Positions 35,234-43,849 are shown, numbered from the stretch's first letter. The stretch is DNA of 64,000 bases from Nocardioides speluncae (GCF_003121585.1 NZ_QEOO01000011.1:124001-188000), one strand, 5' to 3'. Notes: generated by a model not told the origin, from the sequence alone. Program-made: numbers and translations.

Positions 35234-35337
35234 GGTGGTCGAGCAGCGAGCGCTAGCGAGCGTCGTCGAGACCACGCGGATCGAGACCACGCGGATGTGG
35301 TCTCGACGACGGTTGCTGCGCAACCTGCTCGACCACC
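35234..35337. repeat. REP-like hairpin element, copy 2
   Basis: Same 104-bp compound inverted repeat as 33928-34031, now lying between the pseudogene fragment and the 3' end of the TrmA-like gene, where it could end transcription from both directions. Confidence 0.8.
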
Positions 35338-35344
35338 GGTGTGA

Positions 35345-36493
35345 CTACTGCTCCAGCAGCGCGACGCACTCCACGTGGTGCGTCATCGGGAACAGGTCGA
35401 AGGCGCGCAGCCGCTCCAGCCGGTAGCCGTGCTCGGCGAAGATCGCTATGTCGCGGGCCAGTGCCGACGGGTCGCAGGCGACGTAGGCGACCGCGCGTGG
35501 AGCGGACGAGACGACCTGCTCGACGACCTTCCGCTTCGCGCCCTCCCGTGGCGGGTCGAGTACGACGAGGTCCGCCGGCGGGCTGTCGAGACGCTCCAGC
35601 ACCTTGGCGACCGGCCCCGCCTCGACCCGCGCCTTCGGCAGGCCGGCGAGGTTGCCGACCGCGTGCTCACAGGCGACCCGGTCACCCTCGACCGCAAGCA
35701 CCTCGCCGCCCGCACCAACGGCCTCGCCGAGGAAGCGTGCGAACAGCCCGACGCCGGCGTACAGGTCCATCACCGACTCCCCCGGCCGGGGCTGCAGGAA
35801 GTCGAGTACGGTCTCGACGAGCACCGTGGGCGCTCCGGGGTGGACCTGCCAGAATCCGTCAGCTGCGCGGCTGAACTCGTGTGAGCCGACGACCTCGATG
35901 GACGTGCCTTGGTTTCGAGACGGTCGCTGCGCGACCTCCTCAACCGGCGGAACGGCGGCGATCAGGCAGTCGTCGATCGGGACCACGTCGCGGGAGCGGT
36001 GCTTGCGCATGCCGCGGCGGCCGTCGCGGGTTTCGGCGTACTCGACGCGGGTCCGCCAGCGCAGGCCGTCCTGGTCGCCGGGGACCGCCTCGACCACGAC
36101 CGGCAGGTCCAGACCGGCCAGCCGCCGCAGCTGCTCGCGGACCACCGTCGCCTTGAGCTCACGCTGGGCGGGCATTGCGACGTGCTGGAAGTCGCAGCCG
36201 CCACAGGCTCCGGGACCGGAGAACAGGCACGGCGCGGTGACCCGATCCGGAGAAGCCGTGGTGACCTCGACCGCGTCGCCGCGCCAGAACCGGTCGCCCT
36301 CGGTGCCCTCGGTGATCTCCAGGACGACGGTCTCACCGGGCAGTGCGTGCCGGACGAAGACCACCCGCGCCTCCGGTTCGGGCAGCCGGACCACGCAGTG
36401 GCCGCCGTGCGCGATCGGACCGACCTCGGCGGTGAACCGCTCCCCCACCCGGGACCGCCCACGCGCCTGCCGAGGCCGGGGGTTGCGGGTCAC
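35345..36493 (-). CDS. TrmA/RumA-family class I SAM RNA methyltransferase
   Basis: Uracil-5 RNA methyltransferase family protein, 382 residues: TRAM-like N-terminal domain, [4Fe-4S] ligands Cys89, Cys97, Cys100 and Cys176 (as in RumA), SAM motif DLYAGVGLFARFL and catalytic Cys in YVACDPSALARD. Residues about 182-195 (PPVEEVAQRPSRNQ) are encoded by a REP-like fragment inserted in frame just after Cys176, shortening or replacing the usual central region. The GTG start overlaps the permease stop (GTGA). It corresponds in position to Rv2689c of M. tuberculosis. Confidence 0.9.
   Translation of the reverse strand: MTRNPRPRQARGRSRVGERFTAEVGPIAHGGHCVVRLPEPEARVVFVRHALPGETVVLEITEGTEGDRFWRGDAVEVTTASPDRVTAPCLFSGPGACGGCDFQHVAMPAQRELKATVVREQLRRLAGLDLPVVVEAVPGDQDGLRWRTRVEYAETRDGRRGMRKHRSRDVVPIDDCLIAAVPPVEEVAQRPSRNQGTSIEVVGSHEFSRAADGFWQVHPGAPTVLVETVLDFLQPRPGESVMDLYAGVGLFARFLGEAVGAGGEVLAVEGDRVACEHAVGNLAGLPKARVEAGPVAKVLERLDSPPADLVVLDPPREGAKRKVVEQVVSSAPRAVAYVACDPSALARDIAIFAEHGYRLERLRAFDLFPMTHHVECVALLEQ
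35909..35950. repeat. REP-like half element inside the TrmA-like gene
   Basis: TTGGTTTCGAGACGG-TCGCTGCGCGACC-TCCTCAACCGG aligns with the right half of the hairpin element at 33928/35234 (TGGTCTCGACGACGG-TTGCTGCGCAACC-TGCTCGACC). It keeps the internal GGTCGCTGCGCGACC stem. It is a multiple of three long in its coding effect, so the gene stays open. Confidence 0.7.
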
Positions 36494-38529
36494 TTGGGAA
36501 CCCGCCGGCCCTTGTCGGAGACGTCGCTGCGGATCTGCCCGCGACGTACGTCCCCGGCGCGCAGCCGGGTCCGGTCCCACTCCGCCCGCTCGCGGGCCAC
36601 CTGCGAGGAGCGCAGCTGGTAGGGCACCGAGGTGACCATCACGCCCGGCGTGAACAGCAGCCGGCCCTTGAGCCGCAGCGCGGTCTGGTTGTGCAGCAGC
36701 TGCTCCCACCAGCGGCCGACGACGTACTCCGGGATGTAGACGGCGACCACGCCGCGCGGGTTCGCCTTCCGGATCTCCGCGGTGTAGTCGACGATCGGCT
36801 TGATCAGCTCGCGGTACGGCGAGTGCAGGACCTTGAGCGGCACGTCGAAGTTCCGCTCCTCCCACTCCTCCAGCAGCCGGTCGGTCGACGCGGGATCGGT
36901 GCCGACGTACACCGCCTCAAGCACATTGGGCCGGCTCGCCTTGGCGTAGGCGAGGGCGCGCAGCGTGGGCTTGTGCAGCTTGGAGACCAGGACGATCGCA
37001 TGCACCCGGGTGGGCAGCGCCTTGTCGCCCTCGTCGGCGGCGAGCTCGAGCTCGACGTGTGCGTAGTGGCGGCTGATGCCCTTCATCAGCAGGAAGAAGG
37101 CACCCATGGCCAGGATCGCGATCCAGGCCCCGGCGAGGAACTTGGTGATCAGCACGATCACCAGCACTACCGCGGTCATGCCGAGCCCGAAGGTGTTGAT
37201 CGCTCGCGACCGCATCATCCGGCGCCGCTCCGCCGGGTCCGTCTCGGTCTTGAGGTGGCGGGTCCAGTGCCGGATCATGCCGAGCTGGCTGAGGTTGAAC
37301 GAGACGAAGACGCCGACGATGTAGAGCTGGATCAGCTTGGTCACCTCGGCGTCGAAGGCCAGGATCAGCGCGATCGCCATCACCGCCAGGAAGATGATGC
37401 CGTTGCTGTACGCCAGCCGGTCGCCACGCTGGGCGAGTGCCCGCGGGGCGAGGCCGTCCTGGGCGAGGATCGAGCCCAGCACCGGGAAGCCGTTGAAGGC
37501 CGTGTTGGCCGCCAGCACCAGGATCACCCCGGTCACCGTGATCACGAAGTAGAACCCCGGCGAGAAGTGGTCGAACACGCCCGCGGCAATCTGCGAGATC
37601 ACCGGGTGCTGCTCGTAGCCCGCATCGGCCCCACTCAGCCGTTCGAGTTCGTGCGGATCGACGTACCGGATGCTCATCTGCTTGGCCAGCACGATCACGC
37701 TCATCATCATCGAGATCGCGATCAGCCCAAGTAGGAGAAGCGTGGTCGCCGCGTTCGCGCTCTTCGGCTTCCGGAACGCCGGCACGCCGTTGGAGATCGC
37801 CTCGATACCGGTGAGCGCCGCACAGCCGGAGGAGAACGCGCGGGCCAGCAGGAACACCAGCGCCACCTGGGTCAGCGGTCCCTCCCAGCCCGGTGCCGGT
37901 TCGATCTCCAGGTGGGCGCTCTCGGCGTCGGGCAGGTCGCCGACCAGCAGCCGGATCAGGCCGTAGCCGCACATGCCGAGGATCGCCAGCATGAACAGGT
38001 AGGTGGGTACGGCGAAGACCGTGCCGGACTCGCGGACGCCGCGCAGGTTCATCGCGGTCAGCAGGACGACCGCGACGCTCGCCACCAGCGGCTCGTGGCC
38101 GATCAGCACCGGGATCGCGCCGGCGGCGTACTGCGCTGCCGACGAGATCGAGACCGCGACCGTCAGCACGTAGTCCACCAGTAGCGCGCTCGCGACCGTG
38201 ACGCCCGCGTTGCGCCCGAGGTTGACCGTCGCGACCTCGTAGTCGCCGCCGCCGGACGGGTAGGCGTGCACGTTCTGGCGGTACGACGCGACCACGGTCA
38301 GCATCACGACACCGACCGCGATACCGATCGGCCAGGACCAGACGTAGGCCGACGCGCCGGCGATGGCCAGCATGATGAAGATCTCGTCCGGCGCGTAGGC
38401 GACAGACGACAGCGCGTCGCTCGCAAAGACCGGGAGCGCGATCCGCTTGGGAAGCAGCGTCTCGCCCAGCTGCGAGCTCCGGAGCTTGCGGCCGAGCAGG
38501 ATCCGCTTCGATACGTCTCCGAGTCCCAC
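36490..38529 (-). CDS. KimA-like APC-family permease (probable K+ transporter)
   Basis: Membrane protein of 679 residues: about 12 transmembrane segments up to residue ~480, then a cytosolic C-terminal domain. Segments such as LPVFASDALSSVAYAPDEI, SYRQNVHAYPSGGGDYEVA and LLVDYVLTVAVSISSA closely resemble Bacillus KimA (YdaO), a K+/H+ symporter controlled by c-di-AMP. Divergent from two TrkA genes 61 bp away, which strengthens a potassium role. Start is the GTG at 38529; the longer frame upstream crosses the promoter. Equivalent to Rv2690c in M. tuberculosis order. Confidence 0.88.
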   Translation of the reverse strand: MGLGDVSKRILLGRKLRSSQLGETLLPKRIALPVFASDALSSVAYAPDEIFIMLAIAGASAYVWSWPIGIAVGVVMLTVVASYRQNVHAYPSGGGDYEVATVNLGRNAGVTVASALLVDYVLTVAVSISSAAQYAAGAIPVLIGHEPLVASVAVVLLTAMNLRGVRESGTVFAVPTYLFMLAILGMCGYGLIRLLVGDLPDAESAHLEIEPAPGWEGPLTQVALVFLLARAFSSGCAALTGIEAISNGVPAFRKPKSANAATTLLLLGLIAISMMMSVIVLAKQMSIRYVDPHELERLSGADAGYEQHPVISQIAAGVFDHFSPGFYFVITVTGVILVLAANTAFNGFPVLGSILAQDGLAPRALAQRGDRLAYSNGIIFLAVMAIALILAFDAEVTKLIQLYIVGVFVSFNLSQLGMIRHWTRHLKTETDPAERRRMMRSRAINTFGLGMTAVVLVIVLITKFLAGAWIAILAMGAFFLLMKGISRHYAHVELELAADEGDKALPTRVHAIVLVSKLHKPTLRALAYAKASRPNVLEAVYVGTDPASTDRLLEEWEERNFDVPLKVLHSPYRELIKPIVDYTAEIRKANPRGVVAVYIPEYVVGRWWEQLLHNQTALRLKGRLLFTPGVMVTSVPYQLRSSQVARERAEWDRTRLRAGDVRRGQIRSDVSDKGRRVPK

Positions 38530-38590
38530 GACGGGAAAGGCTAGACCACGGTGACCAGTGCCAGGGCATCCGCTGGGATAGCGTGAGCCC

Positions 38591-39253
38591 GTGCACGTCG
38601 TGATCATGGGCTGTGGCCGGGTCGGCTCGACCCTCGCCCGCAGCCTCGAGGACCGCAACCACACCGTCTCTGTGATCGACAGCAACCCCGACGCCTTCCG
38701 GCGACTCGGGCCGTCGTTCAACGGCGAGAAGGTCACCGGCTACGGCTTCGACCACGCCGTACTCACCAAGGCCGGAGTGGAGCGTGCCGATGCGTTCGCA
38801 GCCGTGTCCAGCGGTGACAACTCCAACATCATCGCCGCGCGTGTCGCGCGGGAGACGTTCGGCATCCAGCAGGTCGTGGCCCGGATCTACGACCCCGGCC
38901 GGGCCGAGGTCTACCAGCGGCTCGGCATCACCACCGTCGCCACCGTCAAGTGGACCGCCGACCAGGTGTTGCGACGGCTGCTGCCGGCAGGTGCCGAGCC
39001 GGACTTCCGGGACCCGTCCGGCACGATCCGGCTCGACCAGACCCCGGTCACCGAGCGCTGGATCGGGCAGCGCGCCAGCACCCTCGAGCGGCAGACGCAC
39101 AGCCGGATCGCCTGGATCGACCGGCTCGGCGAGGGGATGCTGCCGACCGAGGAGACCGTGATCCAGGAGGGCGACCTGCTCCACCTCGTGATGCGCGAGG
39201 AGAGCGCCGCGGGCGCCTACACCGCCCTCGACAACGGACCCGAGGAGGACTGA
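38591..39253 (+). CDS. ceoB: TrkA-family potassium-uptake regulator (CeoB-like)
   Basis: Cytosolic RCK protein of 220 residues: RCK_N Rossmann fold with GCGRVGSTLA at the N-terminus and Asp at the end of the second strand (VIDSNPDAFRRLG), then an RCK_C domain (FRDPSGTIRLDQTPV onwards). Such proteins gate K+ channels or transporters in response to nucleotides. The start is a GTG at 38591. It is coupled by TGATG to the second TrkA gene. Order matches ceoB-ceoC (Rv2691-Rv2692). Confidence 0.93.
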   Translation: MHVVIMGCGRVGSTLARSLEDRNHTVSVIDSNPDAFRRLGPSFNGEKVTGYGFDHAVLTKAGVERADAFAAVSSGDNSNIIAARVARETFGIQQVVARIYDPGRAEVYQRLGITTVATVKWTADQVLRRLLPAGAEPDFRDPSGTIRLDQTPVTERWIGQRASTLERQTHSRIAWIDRLGEGMLPTEETVIQEGDLLHLVMREESAAGAYTALDNGPEED

Positions 39254-39924
39254 TGCGAGTCGCCATCGCCGGCGCCGGCGCCGTCGGTCGCTCGATCGCC
39301 GCCGAGCTCATCGACAACGGTCACGAGGTGCTGCTGATCGACAAGGACCCGGGCGCGATCAAGCCGGAGCGGGTGCCGAACGTCGAGTGGCTGCTCGCCG
39401 ACTCCTGCGAGATGTCCTCGCTGGAGGAGGCGCAGCTGGAGAACTGCGACGTGGTCATCGCCGCCACCGGCGACGACAAGGTCAACCTGGTCACCTCACT
39501 GCTGGCCAAGACCGAGTTCGGCGTACCGCGCACTGTCGCCCGGGTGAACCACCCCAACAACGAATGGCTGTTCACCGAGGCCTGGGGCGTGGACGTCAAC
39601 GTGTCCACGCCGCGGATCATGTCCGCGCTGGTCGAGGAGGCGGTCAGCGTCGGTGACCTGGTGCGGCTGTTCACCTTCCGCAAGGGCAACGCCAACCTCA
39701 CCGAGATGACGCTCCCCGACGACTCGCCGTACGTCGGAAAGCCGGTCGGCCTGATCCCGTTCCCGGACAACAGCGCCCTGGTCACGATCCTGCGCGACGG
39801 TCAGGTCTACACGCCGGACCCCCAGCAGCCCGTCGAGGCCGGCGACGAGCTCCTCTTCGTCGTCTCCGCCGATGTCGAGGACCAGCTAGAGGACCTCCTC
39901 GCCCCGCGACCCCCCAAGCCCTGA
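39253..39924 (+). CDS. ceoC: TrkA-family potassium-uptake regulator (CeoC-like)
   Basis: Second RCK protein, 223 residues: nucleotide motif GAGAVGRSIA (6-15), LLIDKDPGAIKPE, then the RCK_C part ending VEAGDELLFVVSADVEDQLEDLL. GAGGAG sits just before the overlapping TGATG start. The two RCK proteins probably form mixed rings that control the KimA-like permease or another Trk/Ktr pore. A strong hairpin follows the stop. Confidence 0.93.
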   Translation: MRVAIAGAGAVGRSIAAELIDNGHEVLLIDKDPGAIKPERVPNVEWLLADSCEMSSLEEAQLENCDVVIAATGDDKVNLVTSLLAKTEFGVPRTVARVNHPNNEWLFTEAWGVDVNVSTPRIMSALVEEAVSVGDLVRLFTFRKGNANLTEMTLPDDSPYVGKPVGLIPFPDNSALVTILRDGQVYTPDPQQPVEAGDELLFVVSADVEDQLEDLLAPRPPKP

Positions 39925-40015
39925 CCCGGCCCGTCTTCACACGCCAGGACGTCGCCAGCGGAGCTCCGAGTCGAGGCCCGTCTTCACACGAGGCGTGTCA
40001 ACACGGGCCGGGTCA
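39923..40015. terminator. Nested hairpin terminator between ceoC and DUF3159 gene
   Basis: GGCCCGTCTTCACACG occurs directly twice (39928-39943 and 39975-39990). CGTGTCAACACGGGCC at 39994-40009 is the near inverse of both, so either of two mutually exclusive stems can form. The inner one (39975-40009) has 16-bp arms with two mismatches and a 3-base loop. The outer arms TGACCCGGCCCGT/ACGGGCCGGGTCA are perfect. It includes the last bases of both convergent genes. Confidence 0.75.
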
Positions 40016-40795
40016 GCGCTCAGGCTCGTCAACACCGGCCGGGTCGGCGTTTTGTTCTTCGATCGGGGTGTGGTTGCGGGCCAGCAGCCAGACCATCAGG
40101 GCGATGGCGGCGAGCTGGAGGGGCCAGCCCATGATGATCTTCGCGACGCCGAGGATGGCGACGGCGGTGTCGGCGTCGAGGGAGTCGGCCTTGGCGGCCA
40201 GCCAGATCGGGGCCTGGACGGCGACCCGGATGACGCACGGCGCGACCAGCACCCAGGTGAGCAGGGTGCAGAGCTTCACGACCTGCCGGTCCTTGTGCCA
40301 GGCGGTGGGGTCGCCGGTGACACTGCCGACCATAAAGCCCATCAGCGGCCAGCCGATCAGGCAGGTGAAGGCCAGCACGACCGAGTAGCCGGTGTTGTAG
40401 AGGATCCCGGGCAGGAAGTAAGCCAGCGCCTGGTCGTCGGCGTCGCCGCCGGAGCGCGCAGACATGGTCACGAAGAACCAGCCGATGCCGATCCCGAACA
40501 GCGCGTTCAGCACGAACTGCGGCGTCGACCGCTGGACCACTCGCACCACCAGGAGCAGCACCGCGGCGGCCACACTGACGCTCAGGGCGAGCCGCATCTC
40601 CTTGGTGCTGAGCCAGATCACCGTGAACAGGATCGTCGGTACGGCGGCCTCGACCATGCCGCGCCGGCCACCGAGCGCGGTGGAGAGCTGACGGCGTACC
40701 ACCGCCTCGACGGAGTCGACGGATGCCTTGGGGGCGGTCACGGTGTCTGTGCCATCGGGGCTGCCGGGGCCGTCGGGTTCAGGACCTGAGCTCAT
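40013..40795 (-). CDS. DUF3159 membrane protein
   Basis: The 260 residues have an acidic N-terminal tail, then about six hydrophobic helices with the conserved LGGRRGMVEAAVPTILFTVIW and FGIGIGWFF segments typical of actinobacterial DUF3159. The fold resembles intracellular septation protein A-like families; function unknown. Overlaps the upstream OB-fold gene by 17 bp. Matches Rv2693c in conserved order. Confidence 0.9.
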   Translation of the reverse strand: MSSGPEPDGPGSPDGTDTVTAPKASVDSVEAVVRRQLSTALGGRRGMVEAAVPTILFTVIWLSTKEMRLALSVSVAAAVLLLVVRVVQRSTPQFVLNALFGIGIGWFFVTMSARSGGDADDQALAYFLPGILYNTGYSVVLAFTCLIGWPLMGFMVGSVTGDPTAWHKDRQVVKLCTLLTWVLVAPCVIRVAVQAPIWLAAKADSLDADTAVAILGVAKIIMGWPLQLAAIALMVWLLARNHTPIEEQNADPAGVDEPER

Positions 40796-41144
40796 AGCGA
40801 GGGTTGTACATCACGCGGGTGCCATCGTGCACACCGATCCGCCCCTCGGCCTCCAGCGAGCGTCCGGCAGCGATGCCGGTGATCCGGCGCCGCCCGAGCC
40901 AGACCAGCGTGATCACACCGGATCCGTCGGACAGCTCGGCCTCCAGCGCTGGTACGCCGCCGCGCGGGCGCAGCGTGACCGTGCGCAGGGTGCCGCTCAG
41001 CCGCACCCGCTGCCGGTCAGGCGCATCACCGATCGCCGTGGTGCCGGCGCCGGAGTGCGCCTTGCGCAGGTCGCGGTCGTGCTGGTCGGAGGTGCTCGCC
41101 CAGCTGCTCAGCGCCCTGCGCAGTCGACCCCTCGCCTCGGCCAT
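40779..41144 (-). CDS. OB-fold nucleic-acid-binding protein
   Basis: A 121-residue protein with an OB-fold (RVRLSGTLRTVTLRPRGGVPALEAELSDGSGVITLVWLGRR-type strands and IAAGRSLEAEGRIG), resembling the anticodon-binding OB domain family. It probably binds single-stranded nucleic acid. The ATG at 41144 follows the DUF3710 stop by 4 bp. Corresponds to Rv2694c. Confidence 0.85.
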   Translation of the reverse strand: MAEARGRLRRALSSWASTSDQHDRDLRKAHSGAGTTAIGDAPDRQRVRLSGTLRTVTLRPRGGVPALEAELSDGSGVITLVWLGRRRITGIAAGRSLEAEGRIGVHDGTRVMYNPRYELRS

Positions 41145-41148
41145 CGGA

Positions 41149-41823
41149 TCAGGGGACGCGATGGGCGCCGTCGGGCAGGTGCAGGGGTAGCTCCGCACCC
41201 ACCGGCATCGCCTCGGTGCCGCGGCGGACCACGACCTGGGCGAGGGCGTCCTCCCACTCCGGTACGGCGTCCGGCTCGACCGCCGGCCGACCCAGGAAGG
41301 TGGCCCGGAGCAGCCAGCGCGGGCCGTTGACGCCGACCACGCGGGACGGCTGGGTGGCGGCCTGGCCGTCGGGGGTCTGGACCGGCATCACGCACATGAT
41401 CTCGGTGCCGAAGCGACCCTCGCGCTCGGTGGCGGTGCCACCGCGCTGAGCCATGTCGGCTGCGATCTGCGGCCGCACCTCGCCCCAGAGGTCGCCGTTG
41501 CGGGGTGCCGCGAACGCCTTCACCTCGACCGCGCCGTCCTGGCCCGCGATCAGCACCGACTGCACCTGCTGGGTGTTCTCATCAATCTGGATCCGGACGT
41601 CGCAGCCGTCGACCGGCGGAATCAGCAGCCCGCCGAGGTCGGCGCGCTCGAGCTCGTCGTCGACGTCGTCGATGTCATACGGACCTGACGCGTTCACAGC
41701 TTCCTCGGCCACGGCCACGGCTTCGGTCTCGACCGACGCCTCTGGTCCCTCGACCGACGCCTCTGGTCCCTCGACCTCGGCCGAGTCGTCTACCTCAGCG
41801 TCGGTCTTACGACGGAATCTCAC
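41149..41823 (-). CDS. DUF3710 protein
   Basis: The 224 residues have a highly acidic N-terminal tail containing EGPEASV twice, then a conserved domain ([20 protein letters not shown], then [17 protein letters not shown] and [15 protein letters not shown]). No catalytic signature is evident. The GTG start overlaps the dut stop (GTGA). Part of the actinobacterial dut cluster (Rv2696c). Confidence 0.92.
   Translation of the reverse strand: MRFRRKTDAEVDDSAEVEGPEASVEGPEASVETEAVAVAEEAVNASGPYDIDDVDDELERADLGGLLIPPVDGCDVRIQIDENTQQVQSVLIAGQDGAVEVKAFAAPRNGDLWGEVRPQIAADMAQRGGTATEREGRFGTEIMCVMPVQTPDGQAATQPSRVVGVNGPRWLLRATFLGRPAVEPDAVPEWEDALAQVVVRRGTEAMPVGAELPLHLPDGAHRVP
41729..41770. repeat. 21-bp tandem duplication in DUF3710 gene
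   Basis: TCGACCGACGCCTCTGGTCCC is present twice in tandem and encodes the doubled EGPEASV in the acidic tail. It is in frame and in a low-constraint region. Confidence 0.9.
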
Positions 41824-42371
41824 GGGTTGCTCCTCGTCTCGGTGCCCGAGCGGCCAGTGTCGCTCGGGACGGGGCCGAAGCCCCCAGTAGAACCGTATCC
41901 GCCCGCTCCACGCGCCGAGTCCGGCAAGGCCTCGACCTCAACGAACGCCGCTCGCTCGAACCGCTGGATGACCAGCTGCGCGATCCGGTCGCCGCGGCGC
42001 AGCTCGATCGGCTCAGCCGGGTCGAGGTTGACCAGGCAGACCTTCACCTCACCGCGGTAGCCGGCGTCGATGGTGCCGGGCGCGTTCACGATCGACAGCC
42101 CGTGCCGCGCGGCCAGGCCGGAGCGCGGGTGGACCAGGCCGACGTACCCGTCGGGCAGCGCGAGCGCGATCCCGGTTGGGACCACCGCCCGCTCCCCCGG
42201 CTTCAGGGTCACGTCGATCGTGGTCACCAGGTCGGCGCCGGCGTCGCCGGGATGTGCGTACGACGGCGACGGCAGGTCGGCGTCGAGCCGAACCAGTGGT
42301 ACCTGGACGGGCACCTCGACCGAGCCCCCGACTGAGCCTTCGAGGGGCTCGGGTGCGTTCTGGGTGGACAC
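41820..42371 (-). CDS. dut: dUTP diphosphatase
   Basis: Hydrolyses dUTP to dUMP and PPi, keeping uracil out of DNA. The 183-residue trimeric dUTPase shows all five motifs: [37 protein letters not shown] and the C-terminal GYGSTGGFG arm. An N-terminal extension of ~25 residues ([15 protein letters not shown]) precedes the core. Start at the GTG 42371; the longer open frame crosses the divergent promoter. Coupled to DUF3710. Confidence 0.97.
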   Translation of the reverse strand: MSTQNAPEPLEGSVGGSVEVPVQVPLVRLDADLPSPSYAHPGDAGADLVTTIDVTLKPGERAVVPTGIALALPDGYVGLVHPRSGLAARHGLSIVNAPGTIDAGYRGEVKVCLVNLDPAEPIELRRGDRIAQLVIQRFERAAFVEVEALPDSARGAGGYGSTGGFGPVPSDTGRSGTETRSNP

Positions 42372-42446
42372 GTGGGCTGACCTTACCCGGCGTGGTCCAA
42401 GCACCCACCTCGGCGGCCGCACTCGGCCAGGTGACAGGCTTGCGCC

Positions 42447-42908
42447 GTGTCGTACGCCGAACGCCTGACCGTCCCGCTCCGCTGGTGGGCCCAGGCCACG
42501 ATGCTGCTTGCCAGCCTCTGGCTCGCCTTCGTGGTCGCCCTGCCGGCGGCTGCCGCATGGACGATCGCCGCCATCGCCGCCGCGCTGGTCGCCGGCTGCC
42601 TGCTTTGGTACGGCGGCGCCCGGATCACGATCACCGACGGCGAGCTCCGTGCCGGCCGGGCCCACATCCCGACCCGGCTGGTAGGCGGCGCCGACCCGCT
42701 CGACGCGGAGGCGACCCGCCGGATCGCGGGTGTCGAGGCCGACGCCCGCGCCTACCTGCTGCTGCGCCCCTACCTCAAGCGCGCGGTGAAGGTCGAGATC
42801 GCCGACCCGGCCGACCCGACGCCGTACTGGCTGCTCAGCACCCGGCACCCGGACCGGCTCGCCAACGCGCTGGCCACGACCGCCCCCGAGGCCGGCGCTG
42901 CTGGGTAG
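42447..42908 (+). CDS. DUF3093 membrane protein
   Basis: The 153 residues have two adjacent hydrophobic helices near the N-terminus (about 17-55), then a soluble PH-like domain ([53 protein letters not shown]) typical of DUF3093. Function unknown. Divergent from dut, as in the mycobacterial order (Rv2698). Confidence 0.92.
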   Translation: MSYAERLTVPLRWWAQATMLLASLWLAFVVALPAAAAWTIAAIAAALVAGCLLWYGGARITITDGELRAGRAHIPTRLVGGADPLDAEATRRIAGVEADARAYLLLRPYLKRAVKVEIADPADPTPYWLLSTRHPDRLANALATTAPEAGAAG

Positions 42909-42911
42909 GGT

Positions 42912-43052
42912 GGTCGGCTCTCCGTTGTAGCGAGCGGTGCGAGGCGCGTGCGCTGGCAAGGCGGACGAGGGAGGCGGGCCGGTGGCCCGTCGACCGAGGA
43001 CAACGCAGCCAGCGTGCGTGGATCGCGCCGCGCAGCCAACGGAGTGCCGACC
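42912..43052. repeat. Long inverted repeat between DUF3093 and DUF4235 genes
   Basis: GGTCGGCTCTCCGTTG at 42912-42927 matches the reverse complement of 43037-43052 at 15 of 16 positions. Weaker pairing continues inward through the GCGCTGGC/GCCAGCGTGC region, giving a ~140-bp fold. CTGGGTAGGGTG occurs on both sides (42901 and just after the repeat), framing the element. I see no gene in it. Confidence 0.6.
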
Positions 43053-43104
43053 GCCCTGCCCTGGGTAGGGTGTGCTGCGGAAACGCTCTCGAGGAGGCAA
43101 GCAC

Positions 43105-43488
43105 ATGGCATCGGGCTCGAAGGTCTGGTCCGCGTTCTCACTGGTGTCCGCGCTCGCGGGCGCGACGGTGGCCAAGAAGGCGCTGAACACCGGTTGGAAG
43201 GCGGCAACGGGCAAGAAGCCCCCGAGCAACCCTGCCGACCCCGACGTGAAGCTCTGGGAGGCCGTCACCTGGGCCGCCGCGAGCGGCACCTTCGTCGCCA
43301 TCGCCAGGATGCTGGCGACCCGACGGGCGGCGAGCTACTACCTGCGCTCCACCGGCCACCTGCCTCCCGAGCTGCGCAAGGACAGCGAGGTTGCTGCCGA
43401 GCAAGCCGCCGCCACTGCGGCCGAGGAGAAGGCCGAGCTGGAGAAGGCCGCGGCCAAGGCGGAGAAGAAGTCCAAGAAGAAGCGCTGA
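43105..43488 (+). CDS. DUF4235 membrane protein
   Basis: A 127-residue protein with two predicted membrane helices ([20 protein letters not shown] and [15 protein letters not shown]) and a Lys/Ala/Glu-rich coiled tail. Pattern fits DUF4235. GAGGAGG lies 7 bp before the ATG. A strong terminator follows. Confidence 0.88.
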   Translation: MASGSKVWSAFSLVSALAGATVAKKALNTGWKAATGKKPPSNPADPDVKLWEAVTWAAASGTFVAIARMLATRRAASYYLRSTGHLPPELRKDSEVAAEQAAATAAEEKAELEKAAAKAEKKSKKKR

Positions 43489-43501
43489 GACCCAAATCCC
43501 T

Positions 43502-43533
43502 AAGAGCCGCAACCCTCACGGGTTGCGGCTCTT
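43502..43533. terminator. Rho-independent-type terminator
   Basis: AAGAGCCGCAACCC and GGGTTGCGGCTCTT form a perfect 14-bp stem with a 4-base loop, followed by a short T stretch (CTCTTTCGTT). It serves the DUF4235 gene and possibly the convergent DUF4193 gene. Confidence 0.85.
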
Positions 43534-43558
43534 TCGTTGCCTGCCGAAGGTCGCGCGG

Positions 43559-43849
43559 TTACGCGCAGTCCCGACAGATCAGCTTGTCGGCATCAGCAAG
43601 CTGCGACCGGTGGTGCACCAGGAAGCAGCTCATGCAGGTGAACTCGTCGTCCTGGCGGGGCTTGACCTCGACGGCCAGCTCCTCGTGGGACAGGTCGGCG
43701 CCGGGAAGCTCGAAAGCCTCGGCCGCCTCGGCCTCGTCCTCGTCAACCTTGCCCGAGTTCTTGTCGTGGCGACGGGCCTTGAGTTCCTCAATGCTCTCTT
43801 CGCTCTGGTCTTCTTCGTTTTTGCGCGGTGCGTCGTAGTCCGTCGCCAT
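43559..43849 (-). CDS. DUF4193 zinc-ribbon-like protein
   Basis: About 96 residues; begins MATDYDAPRKNEED as in mycobacterial Rv2699c, has an acidic middle and ends in two CxxC pairs (FTCMSCF and ICRDC) that should bind one zinc. The ATG at 43849 is preferred because GGTGG lies 6 bp upstream; an in-frame ATG at 43855 is the alternative. Role unknown but near-universal in actinobacteria. Confidence 0.93.
   Translation of the reverse strand: MATDYDAPRKNEEDQSEESIEELKARRHDKNSGKVDEDEAEAAEAFELPGADLSHEELAVEVKPRQDDEFTCMSCFLVHHRSQLADADKLICRDCA

Larger units (their letters stand above)
35017..35337. repeat. 321-bp direct repeat, copy 2
   Basis: Second copy of 33711-34031, offset by 1306 bp. It ends 7 bp before the 3' end of the convergent TrmA-like gene. 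Removing one repeat and the DNA between would leave lipoprotein, hairpin and TrmA-like gene in a simple convergent order, probably the ancestral state. Confidence 0.9.

Noticed and set aside
33711..35337. Repeat-flanked cassette as an insertion sequence or ICE
   Set aside because: No transposase, integrase or terminal inverted repeats, and the flanking repeats are 321 bp of host gene plus hairpin.
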